Assembly: GCA_947447825.1 (NCBI GenBank)
Contig: CANFLL010000050.1
Span: 1-32,390 of the forward strand
Direction: 5' to 3'
DNA from: Chitinophagaceae bacterium
GTDB taxonomy: Bacteria; Bacteroidota; Bacteroidia; Chitinophagales; Chitinophagaceae
DNA length: 32,390 nt
Below are positions 26,778-32,390 of this stretch, one piece after another; positions within the stretch are counted from its first letter, which is position 1, and each line of letters starts with the position of its first letter. A program made the position numbers and the translations under genes. The notes beneath the pieces are model-generated. The model made no database searches and was not told where the DNA came from. It saw nothing but the letters and a program-made list of their open reading frames with translations.

Positions 26778-27377
26778 GTTGTTAGTGGTTTGTGGTTATT
26801 TAATGATTGAATTAACATTGGTGATATATGTCGGAGAACATTAATGATTGACTTTACATTATCTATAACAACTTTATCATCAATTTGTCCTGTCTATTAA
26901 TCTCTTTCAACCAAAGCAAGGTTGTAAAGATTATCTAGATAAACAAGCGTGAACTACACAATCTTTTCAATTTTCCCTTTTGGTTCTTAGCTTAAAAAAT
27001 AGAATGTTGTAAATTGTTCATACCACATTAAATCTTATCTATCGAGTTTCATACTTTGCTATGTTATCGAAAAATTAGGATTGTCAATTTTGAGTAAACT
27101 ATAAGAAACAGCTAAGTTGTCCTATAACGGCCAACGAATGAGTGTTTGGCAAGGGGCATTTCAACAATGTTCCATCAATGGACGATTGCTTAATTCTTAT
27201 TCAAATCCTTAATTCTTGCTAAAAACAAGAACTGCAATATATGCTAATTTTAACTACAACTCCATGATATAAGAGGATTGGAAGGGCTACCATAGGTTTA
27301 GTTCAACAGGTTTTTCATTGCAAGCCCTCCAGGCGCAACGAAAACCTAGTTATTCTAGTTTTAGCAGAAGTACATTG
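26778..27377. other. Intergenic region: unremarkable left part, then composite repeat element
   Basis: 26778-27120 is AT-rich with no gene or RNA that I recognise. From 27125 to 27349 lies the composite structured element described separately. It ends 28 bp from the stop of the nuclease gene. Confidence 0.6.
27125..27349. mobile_element. Composite intergenic element E1 ('empty' form)
   Basis: Two parts are joined. The left part (27125-27245) has the core CGAATGAGTGTTTGGCAAGGGGC-like sequence (27135 onward) also seen at 28261. The right part (27246-27349) is 85-90% identical by hand alignment to 29688-29792. The right part holds TAGGTTTAGTTCAAC, AGGTTTTTCATTG and CAACGAAAACCTA, the last being inverted to the first two, so it can fold. 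E1 lies directly downstream of the minus-strand nuclease gene. Confidence 0.6.
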
Positions 27378-28199
27378 TCATAAGGTCTCAATTTCTTCCT
27401 TAGTTAAGCCCGTATATAATATTATTTTTTCAATTGTTTCTCTATTATCTTTCATCGCTTTTCCAATTAGCTTTGCTTTTTGTTTTTCTGCTTTCCTTTC
27501 AGCAAACTCAATCCGGCCTATTTCATCACGTTCCTTAATTGAGGCTCTTTCATAGTCTTCCAACTCTTGCTTTGTCCAATTTCGTCTGTCTGCTTCTGTG
27601 TAGGCTTCTTTTAATCCTTCGTCTTTTACACTTTCGGGTATCAAACTCAGGTTTTCGGCGTTCTTAATAAAATATGTCCATTGGTCTATGTTTGTCTCTA
27701 ATTGTTCAATAGTCTTACTAAACTTCGGCAATTCAATAAAGTTAAACTCAACATCCGCTATGACCTGTTCTTTGGTTTCAATATCCAAAACCTTATGTCT
27801 GCTGAAATAGTTTGGATTCTGTCCTATTTCAAACTCAAGGATTCCGATGAAATATACAGGTTTCAATTTGTGGTATTCAACTCCTTTGTCAATTTGTGAA
27901 ACATAGCTTTGTGAAGTGTAATAAAGTATCCTTTTATGAAAAAAGTCGAATTCGGCAATTTGCATTTCCACTATGAATACATTCCCTTTTTCGTCCTTTG
28001 CCTTAACATCAACAATTGTGGATTTCCCTCCACTAAGTTTGCCCAAATGATAAGGATTGGTTATTTCAACATCAATAACTTGCTCATTTTGGGGAAAGTC
28101 AATAACAGCATTCAAAAATGAAATCAGAGACTTTTTCTTGTTTTCATTCCCAAATATTTTTCTGAATGCAATGTCATTAGTTATATCTACAAACTTCAT
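27378..28199 (-). CDS. Rpn family PD-(D/E)XK nuclease (putative transposase-like)
   Basis: 273 aa, usual for the Rpn/PDDEXK_2 family. The start MKFVDITNDIAFRKIFGNENKKKSLISFLNAVI is the family's hallmark. The nuclease core follows: IVDVKAKDEKGNVFIVEMQI with Asp and Glu-x-Gln as the D...(D/E)xK-type active site, then RILYYTSQSYVSQIDKG and KPVYFIGIL. The C-terminus is charged and helical, ending in a short KAMKDNRETIEKII... segment as in relatives. Known Rpn proteins promote RecA-independent recombination and cut DNA; some act in phage defence. The gene has its own promoter (TAAATTTG, 28204-28211) only 4 nt before the ATG, so the mRNA is probably leaderless. It is a stand-alone unit between two structured elements. 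Confidence 0.9.
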   Translation of the reverse strand: MKFVDITNDIAFRKIFGNENKKKSLISFLNAVIDFPQNEQVIDVEITNPYHLGKLSGGKSTIVDVKAKDEKGNVFIVEMQIAEFDFFHKRILYYTSQSYVSQIDKGVEYHKLKPVYFIGILEFEIGQNPNYFSRHKVLDIETKEQVIADVEFNFIELPKFSKTIEQLETNIDQWTYFIKNAENLSLIPESVKDEGLKEAYTEADRRNWTKQELEDYERASIKERDEIGRIEFAERKAEKQKAKLIGKAMKDNRETIEKIILYTGLTKEEIETL

Positions 28200-28203
28200 G
28201 GTA

Positions 28204-28211
28204 CAAATTTA
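28204..28211 (-). promoter_or_regulatory. -7 box of the Rpn gene
   Basis: TAAATTTG on the minus strand, 4 nt before the ATG at 28199. The same octamer precedes the DUF3592 gene (29676-29683) and the methyltransferase gene (32052-32059). Confidence 0.5.
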
Positions 28212-28256
28212 ATAGAAAGTATCGACGTTTGAGTTTTAGAGGAGTTCCGTTTGGGC

Positions 28257-28350
28257 ATAACGAATGAGTGTTTAGGAAGGGGCTTGACAAGAATGTTCGC
28301 CCGCCGATGACAATTTCTTATTTCTTGTTCCATTGCTAAAATCTTGCATA
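28257..28350. repeat. Left-part copy of the composite element
   Basis: Starting TAACGAATGAGTGTTT and then AAGGGGC, GAATGTTC, TTGCTAAAA and TGCATATATGTAAT, it parallels 27125-27246 with gaps. Similarity stops near 28350, about 100 bp short of the DUF3592 stop codon. Confidence 0.55.
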
Positions 28351-28449
28351 TATGTAATACGCTATATTAAAAGCATCGAACAGCGTGAAGAACCAGACTA
28401 GCTGAGGTTATTTATTTATGGGCTAGATAGTTTATATCATTAGAAAACT

Positions 28450-29592
28450 CTATATCTTCTTACTTTTAGTCTCGTGTTTCTTAGTAACAGTGGTAATGAT
28501 ATATCGTTGTTTTTCATTAACAATTTGCTGAAAAATAGAATAATCTGCACTCTCAAAAACACCAGCTCCACCGAGGATTTTACTGGGCACCATCCTATTA
28601 AATTCAGTAGTGTCCAAGGACTTTAAAAAGTAGTAGTTAGACTCAAAGTTGAAGTTGGTAATGTGAATAAGCTTTCTTCCCACAAGGCTTATCGAGCTAT
28701 TAGCCCTATTATTTTTCCAGACTTGCTTAACCGAATCGTACCTCCAGCCGTACGAAATCTTATTTAGTTCTGGCAAAATGTTTTCAGTGTCTATCGCCAA
28801 TAAATGAAACAGATCCATAGCATTTATTGAACGTTCATCCGTACTCATCAAATCCTTCACAACCGATTTGTCTATCAGCAAATCAATGTTTTTGGGGTTA
28901 TCTCTCGAGTAAACCAATACCAGTTGTTGACCTTTATAAAAATCTTTGAATTGATAGCGAGAAATATCCTTTGCCACTATCATTTCCTTTCCAGTTTTCG
29001 TGGTAAACTGTACCACAACATACGTATGATCAAACAGTCCTCCACGCCCAGATTTTGATGCCCGTGAAAGACCATCTATCACCGTTCCCATCACTTCTTC
29101 CTGCGTATTTTTCAGTGTTTGGTAAGCTCCATTTTCAATAATTAGCGACAAGATAAAGGTGATAATAGTCACTGGCACTAGCGATAGTACAATTAAAGCC
29201 ACATAATCAAACCCTTTTTTACGCCGCTTTTCCAGCGAAGATGGCAACCATGAATTACGGTATACCAGTACAAAAAAGGTAGAAATAACAATGCAAAATG
29301 ACCCAACAATAGAAATAAAAGTTATAAACTCCACAATATTACTCATGGGAATAATAACAAAGAATAATAGTAAAGAAGCCAACAAGCAGGCGATGCTTAT
29401 ATAATACTTTCGTTTATATATTGAGGGAAACGTTTTCAGCCGTTCCTGAAAAGCCAAAGCCTCAGCCTCCTTCATGTAAACGGCAAATTCTTCAGCATTC
29501 AAATCCCCCCTGTAATCAATAAAAATATCCGAATCAGCAATACCTCTATTAATTAGTTCAGCATAAAGTTCTATCAATTCATCCTTAGTCAT
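28450..29592 (-). CDS. DUF3592-containing membrane protein of unknown function
   Basis: 380 aa from the ATG at 29592. A longer reading from a TTG at 29688 would use repeat-element and promoter sequence, so it is rejected. A charged N-terminal cytoplasmic part (MTKDELIELYAELINRGIAD...) is followed by three membrane segments: ISIACLLASLLLFFVIIP, then FITFISIVGSFCIVISTFF, then VALIVLSLVPVTIITFILSL. Next comes a DUF3592-like beta domain (~210-290) with GTVIDGLSRASKSGRGG, VVVQFTTKTGKEM and LVLVYSRDNPKNIDLLIDK. The C-terminal ~100 residues are not recognised. The cargo sits between the two halves of a composite repeat also present joined at 27125-27349. Function unknown. Confidence 0.75.
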   Translation of the reverse strand: MTKDELIELYAELINRGIADSDIFIDYRGDLNAEEFAVYMKEAEALAFQERLKTFPSIYKRKYYISIACLLASLLLFFVIIPMSNIVEFITFISIVGSFCIVISTFFVLVYRNSWLPSSLEKRRKKGFDYVALIVLSLVPVTIITFILSLIIENGAYQTLKNTQEEVMGTVIDGLSRASKSGRGGLFDHTYVVVQFTTKTGKEMIVAKDISRYQFKDFYKGQQLVLVYSRDNPKNIDLLIDKSVVKDLMSTDERSINAMDLFHLLAIDTENILPELNKISYGWRYDSVKQVWKNNRANSSISLVGRKLIHITNFNFESNYYFLKSLDTTEFNRMVPSKILGGAGVFESADYSIFQQIVNEKQRYIITTVTKKHETKSKKI

Positions 29593-29675
29593 ATTTATTA
29601 GTTTTTGTTCTGCCTTTGTTGGTGTTGCAAATTTTAGATGTTGGTAAGGAACATTAAAATTGACGAAAAAAGTTC

Positions 29676-29683
29676 CAAATTTA
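29676..29683 (-). promoter_or_regulatory. -7 box of the DUF3592 gene
   Basis: TAAATTTG on the minus strand, ~84 nt before the chosen ATG, at the edge of the repeat copy that begins at 29688. Confidence 0.4.
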
Positions 29684-29687
29684 TACA

Positions 29688-29808
29688 AATTTTAACGACA
29701 GCTCCATAATAAAAGAGGATTGGAAGGGCTACAGTAGGTTTCGTTCAACAGGTTTTTCATTGAATGCACTAAAGGGCGCAACGAAAACCTAGCTGTTGTG
29801 TGTTGTGC
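29688..29808. mobile_element. Structured attC-like element between the restriction gene and the DUF3592 unit
   Basis: 29688-29792 repeats 27246-27349 at 85-90% identity. On the plus strand it runs from TTTTAACGACAGCT (29690-29703) to AGCTGTTGTGTGTTGTGC (29791-29808). The outer arms AAC(GAC)AGCT and AGCTGTT pair with three bases bulged on one side, as extrahelical bases do in integron attC sites. Inner arms TAGGTTTCGTT and AACGAAAACCTA also pair. The attC reading is inference. Confidence 0.5.
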
Positions 29809-29821
29809 TTTTGTAGACTGT
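29795..29821. repeat. Left inverted end of the restriction-modification unit
   Basis: GTTGTGTGTTGTGC followed by TTTTGTAGACTG. Its inverted counterpart is GTTGTGTGTTATGC at 32111-32124 (minus strand), continuing TATGCGACAG. It abuts the stop codon of the restriction gene (29822). Confidence 0.7.
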
Positions 29822-30928
29822 CTATTTAATCACAAATATTATGTCTGACAGGGCTGTAAAACTTTGTGGCTTGCCTTTGAAATCAAAATCCACTTTTAAG
29901 TCTTCAATCTTCTTGCTTTTAAAGTCTTCCAAGTAAGAAATTATTGTAGGTTTTAAAAGGTCAAGATTTCTTTTGAGTTTCCATGAACTGTTGAAGTCAT
30001 CGGTATCAACTAGTACTAGGAATAAACGATTCTCCGACCCGAAACGCATTTCCCCTTGGTTTTCATAAAGCCATGTTGCAAGCATTTTTGGATTGTCTTG
30101 AACCTCTTTAAGTATTGCTAGCTTTTCATTTTTTAGGGTTGTTAAGACAGAATAACAAAATTCATCATTCCTATCTTTCATTTTTTCAACTATCTCATAA
30201 AAAATATCGCTAGATTTTGCTTTTTTGTCAAAACTGATTTTTGCCTCTTCGGCTTTCATTTTTAGAAACGTTAGTTCTACAGGAAAGCCTTTTTCTTTTC
30301 GTTTCTCTTTTATGTATTCTGCTGGTAAGTAGGTCACCTTCAAATCAAAAGGTACTTCATTAATAAAAAAGTCAACGCTTTTGATTTGACCTACTGTCGG
30401 CAGTACCGAAGCATGAGATTTAAAGATATGCTCAATCAAAATACTGCTCCAATGGTTATACCAACTGTTTAAAACATACCCTTGAACAGCTACATTAATT
30501 TCAGTTTCAAATTTAGAAATCAATATGTCATAGGACTTATGAACTTTTACATAATGACTTACCAAATATTTGTCTAATGAGTTTTGATAGTCTCCACCCC
30601 AATCGAAATTTTTGAGTTTATAAAGTTCTGAAACCAATTGCTCTGTGTCAAGATTCCCAACCTGCTTTTTGTTTTCGGTTCTAATATATTCGTCTAGAAG
30701 TTTATGAGAATTTGCAGGGTCTTTGCTTAACAAATTGAATAATTCTACAAATTGTTTTGCCAATGCAGTCTCTTCAAGTTTAATGGTATTGTTAGCCACA
30801 AAGTCAGCAATAAGTTCTTTGCGGATTATTGATTTTGTTTTAAGCCACAAAAATCCAAGAGTGTCTTTGCTAAATTCCTCAAGTGCTTCACTCTCGTGTA
30901 ATTTTTTCCAATAGTCAAAGTCCTTCAT
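29822..30928 (-). CDS. Putative type II restriction endonuclease (PD-(D/E)XK)
   Basis: 368 aa. No named restriction enzyme is recognised. The protein follows the adenine methyltransferase with a 14-bp overlap, the usual coupling for a type II pair. A PD-(D/E)XK-like core is visible: Glu166 in SSILIEHIFK, Asp186 in KSVDFFIN and Asp195-Leu-Lys197 in PFDLKVTYLP. The preceding helix WYNHWSSILIEHIF resembles the N-terminal helix of such folds. Residues ~1-150 are helical and may carry recognition or dimer contacts. No Walker or helicase motifs are present, so it is not type I or III. It would cut unmethylated DNA at the site the partner methylates; the recognition sequence cannot be read from the gene. 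Confidence 0.75.
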   Translation of the reverse strand: MKDFDYWKKLHESEALEEFSKDTLGFLWLKTKSIIRKELIADFVANNTIKLEETALAKQFVELFNLLSKDPANSHKLLDEYIRTENKKQVGNLDTEQLVSELYKLKNFDWGGDYQNSLDKYLVSHYVKVHKSYDILISKFETEINVAVQGYVLNSWYNHWSSILIEHIFKSHASVLPTVGQIKSVDFFINEVPFDLKVTYLPAEYIKEKRKEKGFPVELTFLKMKAEEAKISFDKKAKSSDIFYEIVEKMKDRNDEFCYSVLTTLKNEKLAILKEVQDNPKMLATWLYENQGEMRFGSENRLFLVLVDTDDFNSSWKLKRNLDLLKPTIISYLEDFKSKKIEDLKVDFDFKGKPQSFTALSDIIFVIK

Positions 30929-32024
30929 TTACAAATTCTTTTTGGTGATTTAAGGAAACGAAATGTTTCTTTTTGGGTTTACAAACAAATAAAATCTCTT
31001 GGCTTCCTGCCACACTCCCCTTACCACCCCTGCCATTGCTATATGTTTTCGCTTCTACAGTTACCTGTCTATATTTTGAAATTAGTTTTTCAAATTCATC
31101 TATGCCAGGATAGCTACGATTGTTATAGCTGATAAGCCAATTGGGAATTTCTTCCGATAACTTAAAAAGTTTTTCAAAGGATGAAAGTACGTCTCGCTTT
31201 TTATCGAAACCACTGAACCTTTGGGGTTCATAGCGTTTTATGCCATTTATAAATTCCTTGTCCTTCCAATATTCGGTATATGTTTCAAGTAAATGATAAA
31301 AGCCCTGATAGTCAGCATGACTGTCACAATAAGGTGGGTCGAAATAGGCCAAATCAATATTATCAAGTGTTGGCAAAAGATCTAAAATATTTTTGTGGAA
31401 GCTTCTGTTTACTCTTTCATTATCAAAAATAGCATTGTTGTATTTGGGCAATACTTCTTCAAATATTTCTTTTATTGGTCTAATTAAACTCCTATTACGT
31501 TTTATTCTTTCTTGGTTCCTTGCATAAACTAATGCTTGGGTATGTCCAAAATGTCCCATAGTTATTTTTCGTGTCATACTTCGATTGATGACAGTAAAGG
31601 CAATAGCTTGTTTAAGTGTATTGTCAAGTTTTGGGATGTTTGCTCTAAAATTATCTAAAAATCGTGCTTCCTCTTTATCAAAGAATACATCCGTAAATGT
31701 ATTTTCAATAAGTTCAAAATCAGTTTTATTAACTGCAGGTTGAAAAAGTATTTTTAAATCTTCTTTTGTGAGTTTAACATCTTTATTTTCAATTAAAGCT
31801 AATCCTATTTGATTATTGAAATTTAAAAAGTCATTGGAAATTGTTGTAAAGCCCATTTGTTTGAATAAGAATGCTACAGATTGAGAGCCTGAAAATGCGT
31901 CAATTGCAGTAGTTATATTTTTTGGGGTAAATTTTTGAATCCAAGCCAAATGTGTATGCTTTGCACCCAAATATTGAGGTTCAGGAAATTTAAAATTGAA
32001 ATTTTTATCTTCTTTAAATAGCAT
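30915..32024 (-). CDS. DNA adenine-N6 methyltransferase (D12 class)
   Basis: 369 aa from the ATG at 32024. Order of motifs is that of Dam-like D12 enzymes: FPEPQYLGAKHTHLAWI near the N-terminus, the AdoMet-binding IDAFSGSQSVAFLFKQMG at ~41-58, and the catalytic DPPY at 229-232 (LAYFDPPYCDSHADYQGFYHLLETY). The C-terminal part has WLISYNNRSYPG and a QEILFVCKP end strand. It should protect host DNA against the partner nuclease encoded just downstream (14-bp overlap). Longer than Dam (~270 aa), with the extra length between the two motif blocks, possibly the target-recognition region. Its promoter box TAAATTTG lies at 32052-32059, inside the inverted end at 32101-32124. No controller (C) protein gene is present. 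Confidence 0.9.
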   Translation of the reverse strand: MLFKEDKNFNFKFPEPQYLGAKHTHLAWIQKFTPKNITTAIDAFSGSQSVAFLFKQMGFTTISNDFLNFNNQIGLALIENKDVKLTKEDLKILFQPAVNKTDFELIENTFTDVFFDKEEARFLDNFRANIPKLDNTLKQAIAFTVINRSMTRKITMGHFGHTQALVYARNQERIKRNRSLIRPIKEIFEEVLPKYNNAIFDNERVNRSFHKNILDLLPTLDNIDLAYFDPPYCDSHADYQGFYHLLETYTEYWKDKEFINGIKRYEPQRFSGFDKKRDVLSSFEKLFKLSEEIPNWLISYNNRSYPGIDEFEKLISKYRQVTVEAKTYSNGRGGKGSVAGSQEILFVCKPKKKHFVSLNHQKEFVNEGL

Positions 32025-32051
32025 TTAATTAATTTGTTCATTTCTAAACGA

Positions 32052-32059
32052 CAAATTTA
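32052..32059 (-). promoter_or_regulatory. -7 box of the restriction-modification operon
   Basis: TAAATTTG on the minus strand, 27 nt before the methyltransferase ATG; no -33 TTG at the usual distance. Confidence 0.45.
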
Positions 32060-32100
32060 CCAAACTTTAAATGAAGTTATACGAACACTTTCATTTTAGG

Positions 32101-32250
32101 CTGTCGCATAGCATAACACACAACGGTTTTCAGCTTGGCGATGTGGCGGAAATCGAAGCACAAAAGTTGGTTTTTGTACTAAAGTTCAATCGAAGAACTG
32201 AACTTGAATTTAGCACTTCAGCCGCCATATTGCCAAACCGATGTTGGTGG
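32101..32250. mobile_element. Structured attC-like element at the right end of the restriction-modification unit
   Basis: Reading the minus strand, it begins CACCAACATCGGTTTGGC just after the stop codon of the next gene and ends GAAAACCGTTGTGTGTTATGC (32111-32130). Outer arms CAAC(ATC)GGTTT and AAACCGTTG pair with three bases bulged; the next arms, about GGCAATATGGCGG and CCGCCACATCGCC, pair with a 6-nt bulge. A further GTGCTAAATT.../GAACTTTAGTAC hairpin lies inside. About 130 nt, similar in size to Vibrio cholerae attC repeats. The 10-nt CTGTCGCATA (32101-32110) belongs to the inverted end. The attC reading is inference. Confidence 0.5.
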
Positions 32251-32253
32251 CAG

Positions 32254-32390
32254 TTATTTTTTTTCGTTTATATATTCGTCAGTAAAATGTTGTTTATGTT
32301 TCGGTTTTGCAAATTTGTCGGCGTTATATTCTTTCGAGTTTCCTTTCGGAATTGAAAGTGAAGTCCAATTTTCGTTACTCAATAATTTTC
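32254..32390 (-). CDS. C-terminal end of an unidentified gene (cut by right window edge)
   Basis: A frame open from the right edge reads 44 residues, ...KLLSNENWTSLSIPKGNSKE... to ...HFTDEYINEKK, and stops at TAA (32254-32256). Charged, low-complexity-free composition and absence of other stops suggest a real gene tail. The stop is followed within 4 nt by the attC-like element. Too short to identify. An opposite-strand frame across this region and the element is rejected. Confidence 0.55.
   Translation of the reverse strand, partial: KLLSNENWTSLSIPKGNSKEYNADKFAKPKHKQHFTDEYINEKK

Noticed and set aside
27125-27349. Calling this element a certain integron attC site
   Set aside because: Its outer AAC...GTT arms are less regular (AAT in one) than in the two elements to the right; retained as a composite repeat.
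29593-29688. N-terminal extension of the DUF3592 protein from a TTG
   Set aside because: It would translate promoter and repeat-element DNA; the ATG at 29592 starts a plausible protein.
32071-32355. Plus-strand 94-codon frame at the right edge
   Set aside because: It runs across the inverted-repeat element and opposite the gene tail at 32254-32390; composition is not protein-like.

Overview
The window looks like an AT-rich Bacteroidetes chromosome, most likely a Chitinophagaceae-type soil or freshwater species. The evidence is a C-terminal Por (type IX secretion) sorting domain on the secreted galactanase, a DUF5916 outer-membrane protein, a TonB receptor behind a cobalamin riboswitch, and many Bacteroidetes-type promoters with a TAnnTTTG -7 box. 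The genus is not determined. No rRNA, tRNA, CRISPR array or integrase gene was seen.

Region 1 (1-5 kb, minus strand): a GalU-like sugar-phosphate nucleotidyltransferase is followed by the start of a fucokinase-like GHMP kinase that runs off the left edge, then a DUF5916/CBM9-like outer-membrane protein. Region 2 (5-12.4 kb, plus strand): a 21-nt tandem repeat, a cobalamin riboswitch and BtuB-like receptor, metG carrying an unusual in-frame repeat insertion, and two tandem-domain universal stress proteins. Region 3 (12.4-16.1 kb): a small MITE-like inverted-repeat element, a stand-alone RlmK-type 23S rRNA methyltransferase behind a perfect 24-bp palindrome, and a secreted GH53 endo-galactanase. 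Region 4 (16.1-22.1 kb): a 20-unit 21-nt tandem array, then a xylose module: xylulokinase, xylose isomerase and a sodium/solute symporter. With the galactanase this points to use of plant cell-wall sugars. Region 5 (22.1-26.8 kb): a beta-CASP MBL-fold protein facing the xylose module across a shared bidirectional terminator, and a divergent GlcD/Fe-S D-2-hydroxyacid dehydrogenase.

Region 6 (26.8-32.4 kb) is the accessory and most interesting part. Four minus-strand units (an Rpn-type nuclease, a DUF3592 membrane protein, a type II restriction-modification pair, and the tail of another gene) are separated by structured, partly repeated intergenic elements. Each complete unit has its own TAAATTTG promoter box. 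The elements have AAC...GTT ends with bulged inverted arms, reminiscent of integron attC sites. The restriction-modification unit is bracketed by inverted GTTGTGTGTTRTGC ends. One composite element appears as an 'empty' copy and as a copy split around the DUF3592 gene. I read this as a candidate single-gene cassette array in Bacteroidetes with no integrase in view; that reading is inference.

Period-7 and period-21 repeats recur across the window: heptamers at 893-941, 1042-1069, 8953-8980 and 22105-22125, and 21-mers at 5061-5186 and 16326-16745.
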